From contig JAYRVH010000089.1 in NCBI GenBank assembly GCA_041918615.1, forward strand, positions 26,218-90,217: 64,000 nt of DNA, in the 5' to 3' direction. The notes beneath the pieces are model-generated. The model searched no databases. It had not been told where the DNA came from and saw nothing but the letters and a program-made list of their open reading frames with translations. The DNA comes from JAEUJM01 sp041918615 (GTDB taxonomy: Bacteria; Actinomycetota; Acidimicrobiia; Acidimicrobiales; DATDAH01). The translations under genes and the position numbers were made by a program. Below, piece after piece: positions 35,366 through 46,043 of the stretch (the first letter of the stretch is position 1; every line of letters begins with the position of its first letter).

Positions 35366-36373
35366 TCAGGCCCCGGCGGAGAGGCGCACGCCGACGGCCT
35401 GGTCGTACAGGCGCTGCGCGACCGTGCGGGCCAGGTCGAGCACGTGAGCGGCCTGGGGGATCCCGTGGTAGGCCAGCCCACAGGCCGGCGTGACGATGGC
35501 CTGCGCGCGCAGGAGGACCGGATCACAGCCTCCCCGGACCATCTCGCACCAGAGATCGCACAACTGCCGCCAGACCCGGTCGGCGGTGGTGCCGAGCGGA
35601 CCGTCGGTGGGCACCGCTCCCCATGCCACCCAGCCGCCCCCGTCCAGGAAGTGCCCGATCGTGGCCGCCGACCGGTCGAGGCCGGCGTCGATGGGGGCCG
35701 AGAGCACCTGCGGGCCCGCCTGGAGGACCACGCGCCAGTCGGCGGCGCCGCAGCAGTGCAGCCCCGTGACCGCACGGGGCTCGATCGTGGCCAGTGCCCC
35801 TGAAACCAGGTCGACGGCACGGTCGGGCGGGATCGGGAACCCGGGGTGCATGCAGCCGGCGAGGCCCGGCTCGTCGACGAACACCAGGAGCGGTGCATCC
35901 GGCAGCTTGCGGGCGGCGAGGTCGAGCAGGGCCAGCGAACGCGCCCGGACGGCGGTGCCGGCGGCGAGGAACGCCCGTTCGGCATCGAGGCCGGCCCCAT
36001 GGAGGGCGAGGCCGAGCGTCACCGGGCCGGTGAGTTGCAGCTTGACCCACCCGCGCCGACCCGACGCGGCGTCGAGGAACGCCCGCACCCCGCCGAAGGG
36101 CTCGCCCGCGAGTGCGGTGTCCGACGGCGGAGCATCAGGGTCGACGTCGTCGAGCGCGATGGCGAGCGAGCCGTCGGTGCCCACGTCGACTCCGGGAATC
36201 CCCCAGGCGGCCTGGGCGATCATCCCCTCGAGGGGCGATCTGCTGGGGAGCGACGGTGCCGCAGGGAGGGCGGGATGTGACTCGAGCACGAACGCGGCCG
36301 CCTCGTCCGGGGCGAGGTGGGGAAGGCTTCCGATCGATGTCGCCGCACCGAGGGGCAGGTCGTTCGCCCTCAT
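35366..36373 (-). CDS. cobalamin-independent methionine synthase II-like protein
   Basis: 335 residues, related to the C-terminal catalytic barrel of MetE. It has GAATSIGSLPHLAPDEA (substrate-loop start), WVKLQLTGPVTLGLAL, LLVFVDEPGL, and the zinc-ligand region VTGLHCCGAADW. This short form lacks the N-terminal half of MetE, and such proteins are thought to use simpler methyl donors, possibly acting as core methionine synthases or methyltransferases of unknown substrate. ATG at 36373 is preceded by GAGAGAGAG. It is followed directly by ligA. The 131-bp region upstream separates it from a divergent membrane protein. Confidence 0.75.
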   Translation of the reverse strand: MRANDLPLGAATSIGSLPHLAPDEAAAFVLESHPALPAAPSLPSRSPLEGMIAQAAWGIPGVDVGTDGSLAIALDDVDPDAPPSDTALAGEPFGGVRAFLDAASGRRGWVKLQLTGPVTLGLALHGAGLDAERAFLAAGTAVRARSLALLDLAARKLPDAPLLVFVDEPGLAGCMHPGFPIPPDRAVDLVSGALATIEPRAVTGLHCCGAADWRVVLQAGPQVLSAPIDAGLDRSAATIGHFLDGGGWVAWGAVPTDGPLGTTADRVWRQLCDLWCEMVRGGCDPVLLRAQAIVTPACGLAYHGIPQAAHVLDLARTVAQRLYDQAVGVRLSAGA

Positions 36374-36504
36374 CGGTGGCTCTCTCTCGATTGGCTCAAC
36401 GCATCGCTCCCCAACACTGCAAGGTGATCGGACCTGGTGTGATCCGGTCCCGCCCCCGCCACTGGAATAGCCACGGCCCCGGCACACGCGCAAATCTCGC
36501 GCCT

Positions 36505-37392
36505 GTGCGAGCCGACTCGACCTTGGCCTACCGGGTGGTGTGGGTCCTGTTGCCGTTTGCCGCGGGCCCGGCCCTGGCCGATGCGCTCGAACCGCGATCG
36601 GGAGCGGTGCGCACCCTGGCCTCGGTGGCCCTCTGGCTCGGGTGGGCCGGCGTGCTCGCGGCCTCACTCGTCCCGAGCACCGTCAGCCTCACGGTCGTCC
36701 GTACCCTCACCCCCGTCGGCGCCGTCGCCGCGACCTGGGCCGCGGTCGAGGCATCGCGCTCCCTGCCCGACGGCGTTGGGGTCACGACGACGCTGGCCCT
36801 CGCCAGCACGGCGATCGCGTCGGTGGTCGTGATGGCACCCGGGATCGGCGACCGATTCGTCGACGGCTCGTCCTACGGGCCCGAGCGACGGCTCCCGCTC
36901 CGGATCCCGGCCCCGTTGCTGTTCGGCCCGCTCGAGCTGGCCTGGTCGGCGGCCCTGGCGGGGGCCGTGACGGGGCCGCTCCTCCTGGCCGCCGAACGGT
37001 GGGTCGCAGGCGGTGCCGCCCTGGTGATCGGCGTCCCGGTGTGCGTCCTGGCCGTCCGTTCGATGCACACGCTCGCCCGGCGGTGGGTGGTGCTCGTGCC
37101 CGGAGGGATGGTCATCCACGACCCGCTCACGGTGACCGAATCGGTGCTCATGCCGCGCACCATGATCGAGCGCCTCGCACCCGCGGAGGCCGACACCGAT
37201 GCCTTCGACCTCACCCAACGAGCGGCGGGCCTCGCCCTCGAGGTGACGCTGCGCGAACCACTGCCCGTGAGCCTCTACACCCCGCGGTCCCGCGTGCCCG
37301 CGTCGGCCACCGTCGGGGCCCTGCTGTTCACGCCCACGCGACCCGCCGCGGTGCTCGACGCCGCCGTGGAGCGCCGAATCCGGGTCGGCTGA
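36505..37392 (+). CDS. polytopic membrane protein, function unknown
   Basis: 295 residues. Six or so hydrophobic helices occupy the first 190 residues (for example VVWVLLPFAAGPALADAL and LWLGWAGVLAASLVP), and the C-terminal 100 residues are soluble with RRWVVLVPGGMVIHDPLTVTESVLM. The soluble part resembles a small beta domain of the kind that follows membrane anchors in actinobacterial proteins of unknown function. GTG at 36505 is the first start before helix 1, with an AAATCT hexamer 7 nt upstream that might be a -10 box of a leaderless mRNA. The gene converges with mnmA. I cannot assign a family. Confidence 0.65.
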   Translation: MRADSTLAYRVVWVLLPFAAGPALADALEPRSGAVRTLASVALWLGWAGVLAASLVPSTVSLTVVRTLTPVGAVAATWAAVEASRSLPDGVGVTTTLALASTAIASVVVMAPGIGDRFVDGSSYGPERRLPLRIPAPLLFGPLELAWSAALAGAVTGPLLLAAERWVAGGAALVIGVPVCVLAVRSMHTLARRWVVLVPGGMVIHDPLTVTESVLMPRTMIERLAPAEADTDAFDLTQRAAGLALEVTLREPLPVSLYTPRSRVPASATVGALLFTPTRPAAVLDAAVERRIRVG

Positions 37393-37439
37393 CCGCCCCG
37401 CTTCGGTGCAGCGCCGTCAGGGGATGCGGAACAGGTCGC

Positions 37440-38465
37440 TCAGCGGGCGGTCCCGCCCCCGAGCACGACGTCGCCGTCGTAGAGCACGACGCTCTGGCCC
37501 GGCGCGACCCGTCGCTGAGGCTCGTGCCACCGCAGGACGTCACCAGCGAGGTCGGCCCGGCCGACGGTGCCGTGCGCGGAGCACTGCACCGACACCGGGC
37601 CTTCGACTGCGGGCCCCGACCAGGCCAGGTCGGCCAGGACCAGTTCCCGGGTGAGCAGGTCGGCCCGGGACCCGACGGTGACGACCGCACCGACCGTGTC
37701 GACCGCGACGACGAAACGGGGCTCCGCTCCCCCGGCGAGGCCGAGGCCCTTGCGCTGGCCGACCGTGACGAGCTCGACCGCCGGTGCGGTGCCCACGAAC
37801 GCGCCGGAGGTGTCCTCGATCCGGGCCGGCCGCAACGTGACCCGGTCGCCCAGGAACCGCTCGCGACCGCCCGTCGAGGTGATGAAGCACACGTCCTGGC
37901 TGTCGGGCTTGTCGGCCGTGCGGAGGCCGAGGCGCGCGGCCTCGGCGCGCACCGCGTCCTTGGCGAGGTCGCCCACCGGGAAGCGGACGCGGGCGAGCTC
38001 GGCCTGCCCCAGCATGTGCAGCACGTAGGACTGGTCCTTGGCGGGGTCGGCGCCACGCGCCACCCGCCGAGTGCCGTCGGCCGCGACCGCGATGCGAGCA
38101 TGGTGGCCCGTGGCGACCGACTCGAAGCCGAGCATCTCGGCCCGCCGCAGCAGGCGGTCGAACTTGAGGTGCCGGTTGCACTCGACGCAGGGATTCGGGG
38201 TGCGCCCCGAGGCATGATCGGCGACGTAGGGCGCCACGACGAGCGCGTCGAAGTCCTCGCCGAAGTTGAAGACGTGGTGGTCGATCCCGAGTTGCTGGGC
38301 CACCCGACGGGCGTCGTCGACGTCGGCCACCGAGCAACAGCCGCTGTCGGCCTCGCCGCCCCACAGGCGCATCGTGACCCCCGTGACCTCGTGACCGGCC
38401 TCGAGCAGCATCGCGGCCGCGACCGACGAGTCGACGCCGCCCGACATCGCCACGAGGGTCTTCAC
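37440..38465 (-). CDS. mnmA: tRNA-specific 2-thiouridylase
   Basis: 341 residues. MnmA inserts sulfur at C2 of the wobble uridine of tRNA(Lys/Glu/Gln). The PP-loop is AMSGGVDSS (6-14). The two catalytic cysteines are C93 in NPCVECNRHLKF and C193 in DSQDVCFI. The C-terminal beta-barrel has RFVVAVDTVGAVVTVG. GTG at 38465 overlaps the cysteine desulfurase stop by 4 bases (GTGA). This coupling makes biological sense because MnmA receives its persulfide sulfur, directly or by relay, from such a desulfurase. No TusABCDE relay genes are visible, which is normal outside the gamma-proteobacteria. Confidence 0.95.
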   Translation of the reverse strand: MKTLVAMSGGVDSSVAAAMLLEAGHEVTGVTMRLWGGEADSGCCSVADVDDARRVAQQLGIDHHVFNFGEDFDALVVAPYVADHASGRTPNPCVECNRHLKFDRLLRRAEMLGFESVATGHHARIAVAADGTRRVARGADPAKDQSYVLHMLGQAELARVRFPVGDLAKDAVRAEAARLGLRTADKPDSQDVCFITSTGGRERFLGDRVTLRPARIEDTSGAFVGTAPAVELVTVGQRKGLGLAGGAEPRFVVAVDTVGAVVTVGSRADLLTRELVLADLAWSGPAVEGPVSVQCSAHGTVGRADLAGDVLRWHEPQRRVAPGQSVVLYDGDVVLGGGTAR

Positions 38466-39634
38466 GTGAACCGCCGGACGCGTTCCACGGCGGCCTCCAC
38501 CGCCGCCAGCGCGGCGTCGACGTCCGCATCGGTGCTCACGGCGCCCAGTGAGAGGCGCAGGGCACCCCGTGCGGCGACCCGCGGCACACCCATCGCGGCG
38601 AGGACCGAGGAAGGCTCCATGGCGCCGCTGGCGCAGGCGGAGGCCGCCGAGGCGTAGACGCCGGCCTCGTCGAGCAGGAAGAGGAGCGACTCGCTCTCGA
38701 CGCCCTCGATGCAGACGTGACACGACCCCGCGACCTTGTGCGACCGGTCGCGGCGGCCATCGCGCGGCGAGGGATGCACACCCGTCTCCACCAGGCCCGG
38801 TACGCGTGCGACGAGACCGTCGGCAAGGCGATCTCGCAGTGCGGTCACCCGCTCGACGGTGGCCCCCCGTTCCTCGACGGTGAGGGCCAGCGCCGTCGCC
38901 ATGGCCACGATGCCGGCCACGTTCTGGGTGCCGCTCCTGCGCTCGCGCTCCTGGCCCCCCCCGAGGATCTGGGGCGCCAGGTCGACGCCGTCGCGGACCA
39001 CCAGGGCCCCGACCCCCTTCGGTCCGCCGAACTTGTGGGCGCTTATCGACACCAGGTCGCACGCCTCGGCACGGGTCGCCACATCGAGCCACGGCACCCC
39101 CTGCACCGCGTCGGTGTGCAGCACCGCGCCTGCCCCACGGCTACGCACGATCTCGGCCACCGCATCGAGCGGCTGGATCGACCCGACCTCGTTGTTCACC
39201 GCCATCACCGAGACCAGTGACGCCGTCTCGCCGGCAGCCGCCAGGTCGTCGAGTGCGGCCTCGAGCGCGGCCAGGTCGACCACCCCCCGTTCGTCGACCG
39301 GCACCGTGTGCCCGCCCACGGACGCGACCGGTTCGACGACGCCGGGGTGCTCGACCGCGGAGCACAGCACGACGCCGGGCCGGCGGCCATGGACACCGAA
39401 GACGGCGAGGTTGTCCGCCTCGGTGCCACCTGCGGTGAAGACCACCTCGCCGGGACGGGCCCCGAGGGCATCGCCGACGACGTCGCGCGCCTCGTCGATC
39501 GCCTGGCGGGCGGCGCGGGCCGCTCGGTGGGAGCCCGACGGGTTCGCGTAGCACCCGTGCAGGAACGCCGACATCGCCTCGACCGCCTCGGACCGCATGG
39601 GCGTGCTCGCCGCGTGATCGAGGTACGCCGGCAC
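38462..39634 (-). CDS. cysteine desulfurase (NifS/IscS class I)
   Basis: 390 residues, a PLP enzyme that takes sulfur from cysteine as an enzyme-bound persulfide. The PLP lysine is K201 (SISAHKFGGPKG), the H in SAVEHPGVV stacks on PLP, and the persulfide cysteine is C334 in ASACASGAME on a class I type loop. YLDHAASTPMRSEAV at the start and GTQNVAGIVAM in the middle are typical. Its stop overlaps the mnmA start, so its main client is probably MnmA for tRNA thiolation; it could also feed Fe-S assembly. GTG start at 39634. The upstream 56 bp to the RDD gene holds no recognised site. Confidence 0.94.
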   Translation of the reverse strand: MPAYLDHAASTPMRSEAVEAMSAFLHGCYANPSGSHRAARAARQAIDEARDVVGDALGARPGEVVFTAGGTEADNLAVFGVHGRRPGVVLCSAVEHPGVVEPVASVGGHTVPVDERGVVDLAALEAALDDLAAAGETASLVSVMAVNNEVGSIQPLDAVAEIVRSRGAGAVLHTDAVQGVPWLDVATRAEACDLVSISAHKFGGPKGVGALVVRDGVDLAPQILGGGQERERRSGTQNVAGIVAMATALALTVEERGATVERVTALRDRLADGLVARVPGLVETGVHPSPRDGRRDRSHKVAGSCHVCIEGVESESLLFLLDEAGVYASAASACASGAMEPSSVLAAMGVPRVAARGALRLSLGAVSTDADVDAALAAVEAAVERVRRFT

Positions 39635-39690
39635 CCCGTCAGGCTACGACCCTGCCCCGGCGGTCGCTCGTGCGGCGGGCCCGGAAATCG

Positions 39691-40680
39691 TCAGCTCGGC
39701 GGTGCGAACCCCCGCGTCCCGGTCGCCGGCGGCGTCGGTGGAGGGGCTGGCGGTGACGCTGCCGACGGTGGTGCCGGCGACGGTGGTGCCGGTGGCGGCG
39801 GTGGACCGGGCGCACGGACCGCCGGCCATCCGCCCGGGGGGCCACCATGGCGCAGCTGGTAGGCCGCGGCCACGCAAGCGAGGAACGTCTCCGGGGCGAT
39901 GTTCGGCGGCGGCGCATGGCCCATCGCCGTGGCGAGCGGGTTGGCCAACCGGGCGCCGAGCGACCAGCGGGCCGCCCGGGTGAACCCGCTCACGCGCAGC
40001 AGGTACGACCGCACCACGCCGTACTGCTCGGGGGTGAGGGTGGTGATGTCGAGGCCCGCGGCGTAGGCCTCGTAGCCCTGCGGCGGGAAGAAGGCCATGG
40101 CCTGGGCGGTGCGATCGACCGGGGTCCGTTCGCGCAGCACCAGCGTCCCCGCCGCCAGATCGCCGAGGCGTTGGTTGTCACGGGTGACGAGGATCGAAAG
40201 GGTTGCGATCACCCCCACGGGGATGATCCAGAAGTCGACGATGCCGAGCACACCGCGGATGGCGGCGTGCCGGAAGCGGATGGGGGCACCCTCCTTGGTG
40301 ACCACCCGCAGCCCCGCGGCCGCCAGGCCCACCGTGCGGCCGTTCCAGAGCGCCTCGGTCGCCACGGGGTACCCGATCAGGATCAGGAAGAACATCACCG
40401 TGGCGAAGACCACGGCCACCGACTCGGGGATGGAGAGCCCCGCGGCGCTCGCCCCGCCGAGCACCAGGAAGACGGCGACCAGTGCCGCGAACTGGATGAG
40501 CACGTCGAGGCTGAACCCGAGCAGCCTCGACGGGACAGTCGCCGTCTGGAACTCGAGCAGGACCGCCTCGGGCGTGACGATCCCTCGCATCGGCTGACCC
40601 ACGGCGACACGGTAACCACTCGGCGCAGGCGCCCACGGACGACCATCCCGCCCCGAGGCGGACGGTCGGGCTGCGCTCAT
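39691..40680 (-). CDS. RDD family membrane protein with Pro-rich tail
   Basis: 329 residues. Three hydrophobic helices lie at about 50-165, with FSLDVLIQFAALVAVFLVLGG as the first (the R-L-x-G-F-x-x-D signature) and NGRTVGLAAAGLRVVTKEG between the second and third. The RDD domain is found in proteins of mostly unknown transport or envelope function. The soluble C-terminal part ends in a 50-residue Pro/Ala-rich tail. ATG 40680 or ATG 40590 could start it. It belongs by family to the MoxR/DUF58/SpoIIM membrane cluster at 41.6-47.7 kb, here interrupted by a TesB gene. It follows TesB by 13 nt. Confidence 0.8.
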   Translation of the reverse strand: MSAARPSASGRDGRPWAPAPSGYRVAVGQPMRGIVTPEAVLLEFQTATVPSRLLGFSLDVLIQFAALVAVFLVLGGASAAGLSIPESVAVVFATVMFFLILIGYPVATEALWNGRTVGLAAAGLRVVTKEGAPIRFRHAAIRGVLGIVDFWIIPVGVIATLSILVTRDNQRLGDLAAGTLVLRERTPVDRTAQAMAFFPPQGYEAYAAGLDITTLTPEQYGVVRSYLLRVSGFTRAARWSLGARLANPLATAMGHAPPPNIAPETFLACVAAAYQLRHGGPPGGWPAVRAPGPPPPPAPPSPAPPSAASPPAPPPTPPATGTRGFAPPS

Positions 40681-40693
40681 GGCACCGCGGGGA

Positions 40694-41518
40694 TCACCGC
40701 CGGGCTTCGCGGACGACCACCTCCTGGGCCACGGTGGCCACGTGCAGTCCGTCGCGGTCGTACACCCGGCCCAGCGCCAGCCCCCGGCCACCCGTGAGGC
40801 CCTGGCCCTGCAAGGCGTGGAGGTGCCACTGGTCGGCCCGCACGGGACGATGGAACCAGATGGCGTGATCGAGGGTGGCAGCCATGAACCGCTCCCAGTC
40901 CTCGTCGGCCGCCATGGCGTGATCCGCGGCGGGATGATCGAGGATGGCCGCGGCGGTGGGCATGTCGTCCGAGCAGTACGCGAGGGCACATGCCTGCAGG
41001 ACCGGGTCAAGGCCCAGATCGGTGCGGACCCGCAGCCACGTGAGGGTCGTGCTCGGCAACTCGGGCCCGACGGGCACCGGGCGGCGGTCGAGCACGGCGC
41101 CCCAGTTCTGCGACGTGAGGCCCTCCGGGCCTGGCACACCGCCGGGAGGACGGTGCAGCACGACCTCGGCCTCTGCCTCTGCCACCTGGAAGGACGCGGA
41201 CATCGAGAAGATCGCGCCCGCCGACTGCCGGGCCACGACGTTCCGGGTCACGAACGACCGCCCGTTCCGCGTCCGGTCGACCTCGAACCGGATGGGCTCG
41301 TCGAGCACCCCGGGACGGATGAAGTAGGCGTGCAGCGAGTGGACCGCGTAGTGGTCGTCGACGGTCGCCGTCGCAGCCCGCAGGCCCTGGGCCGCCACCT
41401 GCCCGCCGTACACGCGGGGAAAGGGCACCGGCTCGCTGATGCCCACGAAGGTGTCGGGCCCGTGGGGCTCGAGGGCCATGAGGGCCCGGAAGTCGAGGTG
41501 GGTGCGGTCGTCGCTCAC
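40694..41518 (-). CDS. acyl-CoA thioesterase II (TesB type, double hotdog)
   Basis: 274 residues. TesB enzymes hydrolyse acyl-CoA to free acid and CoA. The first hotdog has PFPRVYGGQVAAQGLRAA and SLHAYFIRPGVLDEPIRFEVDRTRNGRSFVTRNVVARQ; the second has LDHAIWFHRPVRADQWHLH. The catalytic Asp/Gln/Ser set of TesB is plausible (D in LDHAIWFH). The frame is open to 41584, but GTG 41518 is chosen because the longer version would overlap the divergent spoIIM start. It is followed by the RDD gene 13 nt later. Its link with the membrane cluster is probably only positional. Confidence 0.88.
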   Translation of the reverse strand: MSDDRTHLDFRALMALEPHGPDTFVGISEPVPFPRVYGGQVAAQGLRAATATVDDHYAVHSLHAYFIRPGVLDEPIRFEVDRTRNGRSFVTRNVVARQSAGAIFSMSASFQVAEAEAEVVLHRPPGGVPGPEGLTSQNWGAVLDRRPVPVGPELPSTTLTWLRVRTDLGLDPVLQACALAYCSDDMPTAAAILDHPAADHAMAADEDWERFMAATLDHAIWFHRPVRADQWHLHALQGQGLTGGRGLALGRVYDRDGLHVATVAQEVVVREARR

Positions 41519-41564
41519 GTCCCGGGACCGTAGCCAGTCGGCGAGTAGCGCGACCCCGCCGCGC

Positions 41565-41570
41565 CATGAT
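41565..41570 (+). promoter_or_regulatory. -10-like hexamer before spoIIM
   Basis: CATGAT is followed by 6 nt and then the GTG start at 41577, with no Shine-Dalgarno. It fits a leaderless actinobacterial promoter imperfectly (consensus TANNNT). Confidence 0.35.
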
Positions 41571-41576
41571 GATCCG

Positions 41577-42611
41577 GTGGACATCGACCGCTACATCGCC
41601 TCGCACCAGTCGTCGTGGGACCGGCTCGCGAGCCTCACGGCGACGGCACGACGCGGCGTGCGCCGACTCGAGCCCGGTCAGCTCGACGAGCTCGTCGCGC
41701 TCTACCAGCGCGCGTCCACCCATCTCTCCTACGTCCGCACCAACTACGACAATCCCGCCCTCACAGCCCGGCTCACCCGTCTCGTGGCAGCCGCCAGCGG
41801 CGTCATCTACGGCAAGCGGGCGCGAACCGTGAGCGCGCTGGCCGAGTTCTTCACCACCACCTTCCCGGCCGCGGTGTGGGATGCCCGCCGCTTCGTCCTC
41901 GTGAGCGCGCTGCTCACCTTCCTGCCCGTCGCCGCGCTCGGGATCTGGATCGCCCACTCGGACGCTGCGCTGGAGGCGACCGCACCGGACGCGCTCCGCG
42001 AGGCCTACGTGAACGAGGACTTCGAGTCGTACTACTCCTCCGCGCCCGCGGGGCAGTTCGCGACCGAGGTCACCGTCAACAACATCCAGGTGTCATTCCT
42101 GGCCTTCGCCGCCGGCATCGCCCTCTGCGTCGGCGCGGGCGCCATCCTGGTGAGCAACGGGGCCAACCTGGGGGTGGCCCTCGGCCTGTTCGCCGCGGCC
42201 GGCCAACAACCGAAGTTCTGGGGGCTGATCCTGCCGCACGGGCTGCTCGAGCTGAGTGCCGTGGTGATCGCCGGCGCGGCCGGGATCAGCCTGGGCTGGG
42301 CGATCATCGCCCCGGGCGACCAGCGCCGCACCGAGGCCCTGGCCGAGGCGGGCCGACGGGCGGTGGTGATCGTGCTCGGCCTGGTCGCGGCCTTCGTGAC
42401 CGCCGGCGTCATCGAAGGCTTCGTCACCGGCTCCAGCCTTCCCACCGCGGTCCGGGTGGGCATCGGTGTCACGGTCGAGGCCGCCTTCGTCACCTATCTC
42501 GTGGTGCAGGGCCGAGCGGCCGCAGCCCGGGGGATCACCGGCCTCATCGGCGAGGTGAGACGCGGTTGGGACGACGAGCCCGACCTCGAGCCGACCCTCA
42601 CCCATCCCTGA
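41577..42611 (+). CDS. stage II sporulation protein M (SpoIIM/DUF95) family membrane protein
   Basis: 344 residues. A cytosolic helical N-terminus (SWDRLASLTATARRGVRRLEP and LYQRASTHLSYVRTNYDNPALTARL) precedes five to six membrane helices, with NNIQVSFLAFAAGIALCVGAGAILVSNGANLG and PHGLLELSAVVIAGAAG as the SpoIIM signature. Non-sporulating actinobacteria use this family beside RDD, DUF58 and MoxR genes; its exact job is unknown and may involve cell-wall remodelling machinery. GTG at 41577 is chosen (CATGAT upstream). It is on the opposite strand to the DUF58 gene and converges with it over 24 bp. Confidence 0.88.
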   Translation: MDIDRYIASHQSSWDRLASLTATARRGVRRLEPGQLDELVALYQRASTHLSYVRTNYDNPALTARLTRLVAAASGVIYGKRARTVSALAEFFTTTFPAAVWDARRFVLVSALLTFLPVAALGIWIAHSDAALEATAPDALREAYVNEDFESYYSSAPAGQFATEVTVNNIQVSFLAFAAGIALCVGAGAILVSNGANLGVALGLFAAAGQQPKFWGLILPHGLLELSAVVIAGAAGISLGWAIIAPGDQRRTEALAEAGRRAVVIVLGLVAAFVTAGVIEGFVTGSSLPTAVRVGIGVTVEAAFVTYLVVQGRAAAARGITGLIGEVRRGWDDEPDLEPTLTHP

Positions 42612-42635
42612 CCCGCAGCTCGTGATCGAGGTGCC

Positions 42636-43936
42636 TCAGAGCCCACCGGTGGCCTTGACGCCCAGGTAGGTGTCGGCCAGAGCCGGTGCCAACCGGCCCG
42701 GGGGGGCGTCCACCACCGTCGCCCCGAGCCCGCGTAGCCGTGCGACCGTGCGGCGACGCTCCTCGAGTGACCGCACGGCGGCTGCCTTGCGGTAGGCGCC
42801 CGAAGCGTCGGTCGGCGTGGCCGCGGCCCAGTGCACGACGTCGGGGTCCTGGACACCGGCGACGACGACGAGGTGGTTCCGCACGATGAGCGGCAGGGCC
42901 GGCACCAGCGAGTCACCCACGGCCTGTTCGACCAGGTCGGTGAGGATCACGATCATGGCCCGGCGACGGAACCGGCGCAGGGTCTCGGTGAACGCACCCC
43001 GGTAGTCGCTCTCCGCGAGCTGCGGCTCGAGCTCGTACATCGCCTCGGTGACCCTCGCGAGCTGGTTGCGGCTCTGCGCGGGGGCGACGATCCGTTGCAC
43101 CCGCCGGTCGAAGGCGACGAGGCCGCAGCGGTCACCGAGGCGCGTGGCGACCGCCGTCATCATCATCACCGCGTCCATCGCGTGCTCGACCCGCGGCACG
43201 TCGTCCACCCGGCCGGCCATCACGCGGCCGTTGTCGAGCAACATGATCACGGTCTGGTTCCGCTCGGCCCGGTAGGTGCGCACGATGGTCTTGCCCGCCC
43301 GAGCGGTGGCCGACCAGTCGATCCGGCGGAACTCGTCATCGACCGAGTACTCCCGCAGCTGGTCGAACTCGGTGCCGCCGCCGCGTCCCTGCGCCGACCG
43401 GAGGCCGACTTCGAGGATCCGGGCCTTGTTGATGCGCAGCTCGGCCTCGTCGCGCGACCGGAAGGGGGGGAACACGCGGAGCCGACCGGGGAGTGCCAGG
43501 CGACTCTGGCGGGCCGCCAGGCCGAGTGGGCCCTCCACGCGCAGCGTGACCGTGGCCGGGCCGAACCGCCCCCGGCGGGCGGGCTGGATCGTGGTTCGGG
43601 CCTCGGCCCGCCCTCTGGCGGGGATCGTGACCCGGACCCGACGCGTGCCGGCCCGCAGGGACGGGGCGAGGTCGTCCGCCAGCGAGACCCGGAGCCGACG
43701 CGAGGTGGGGTTGCGCAGGCGCCAGACAACCTCACCCGTGCCGCCCAGGGCGAGCACACCGGGCAGCTCACGTTCGACCTGCACCCGAAGGGGCCGGACG
43801 GCGAGCAGCCAGTCGACCGCAGCCACGGCCAGGAGCAGCCCGTCGACGACCAGCAGGCGCCTCCCGAAGGGAAGCGCCACCACCACCAGCGCGCCGAGGG
43901 CGGCGACCGCGGCAAGGCGCCGGGTGGGGACCGGGA

Positions 43937-43940
<4 letters not shown>
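42636..43940 (-). CDS. DUF58 domain protein of the MoxR cluster
   Basis: 434 residues. Two hydrophobic helices at the N-terminus (LAAVAALGALVVVALPF and LLVVDGLLLAVAAVDWLL) are followed by a beta domain and then the DUF58 signature GTEFDQLREYSVDDEFRRIDWSATAR. The C-terminal part looks like a von Willebrand A fold (TVIMLLDNGRVMAGR and MIVILTDLVEQA), with a metal-site-like DNGR. DUF58 proteins are typical partners of MoxR AAA+ ATPases. GTG at 43940 overlaps the moxR stop by 4 bases (GTGA), which supports coupled translation. Probable membrane-bound adaptor of MoxR; client unknown. Confidence 0.9.
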
Positions 43941-44915
<975 letters not shown>

Positions 44916-44932
<17 letters not shown>

Positions 44933-46043
44933 GTCGGACCTCCTTGCGAATCGAGTCGATGGCCTGGGCCAGCGCGACCAGTTCCTGGTCGCTCGTGAGG
45001 GGTGGGCCGGCGATGGCGGCGTAGACCAACTCGCCGCCGACACCCGTACGTTGCGCGGTGACCGTAGCCACCACGTCCGGCGGCGAGGCGATCGGCAGCC
45101 CGAGATGGCTGCACAGCGTCCGTCGCAGATCGTCCCGCAGCACCGCCGCGGCGTGCTCGGGCGAGCGGCTCTGGTGGAGCAGCTCGCCGACGGCGCCGAC
45201 CAGCTCCGAGCCGGCGACCTGCACGGGCTGGGGCTCGTCGACGGGTGCACCCAGGCGACGCGCCCGCCACAGCGCGTAGACCACGAAGGCCACGACGAGT
45301 TGGAGCAGCGCCGCCTTGACCCCCGGCGCCACCAGGTCGCCCAGGGTGCGGTCTCCCGAGCCCGGAGGCGGAGGCTCGAGGAACGCCACGCGGCCGCCGG
45401 GCGCAGGCGCCAGGAGCGCGCCGGCCAGCACGGCGTTGTCGAAGGTGCCCAGCGCCTCGTTGGTGAACAGGCCCGCCCCACCGACGGCCACCACCGTTCC
45501 CGCACCATGTCGGGTCGCGACCACGAAGGCACCGTCGGCGTCGCCGTAGCACTGCTCGGCGGCGGCGTCGGCCTGGTAGGCCAGCCCGCCCCGGGGATCG
45601 ATGCGACCGACCCCCGCCAAGGCCCCGATCGTGCACTCGCCCGGCGGAATGCTGCTCTCGACGAGGCCCCCGAACACCGAGGCCGAGCCGGCGGGCACCG
45701 GCGTGAAGAAGGACCCCGGGTCCGCCACCACCAACGTGCCCCCACCCGTGACCCACCGGTCGAGGCGCAACTGCCCGTCCTGGTCGAGCCGGTCCTCCAG
45801 GATCAGGGCGACGTCGACGTCGTCTCCGGGAACCTGGTCGGTCACCTCGACGTCGGCCCCGAGCCGGCCCAGGAGCAACACGAGACCCTTGGCACCGGTC
45901 GGGCCGGTGGCATCAGGCGCGAGGGCCTCACCGTCCCGGGCGGGCCGACCGGCCAGCAACGCCACGCCGAAGAGCACGACGAGCAGGACGACCCAGAACG
46001 CCACGGCGGACCGCTTCGCCGCGGTCAGGACCGGTGCCGTCAT
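44916..46043 (-). CDS. DUF4350 domain membrane protein
   Basis: 375 residues. The helix SAVAFWVVLLVVLFGVALLAG (about 12-32) anchors the N-terminus; an extracytoplasmic domain of 230 residues follows with GLVLLLGRLGADVEVTD and RWVTGGGTLVVADPGSFF, the DUF4350 pattern. A second helix lies at about 255-272 (LLQLVVAFVVYALWRARRLG), and the C-terminal 100 residues are cytosolic. In other actinobacteria this family always sits between DUF4129 and MoxR, as here. ATG 46043 overlaps the DUF4129 stop (ATGA). It is probably a membrane part of the MoxR-linked machine; the biochemical role is unknown. Confidence 0.85.
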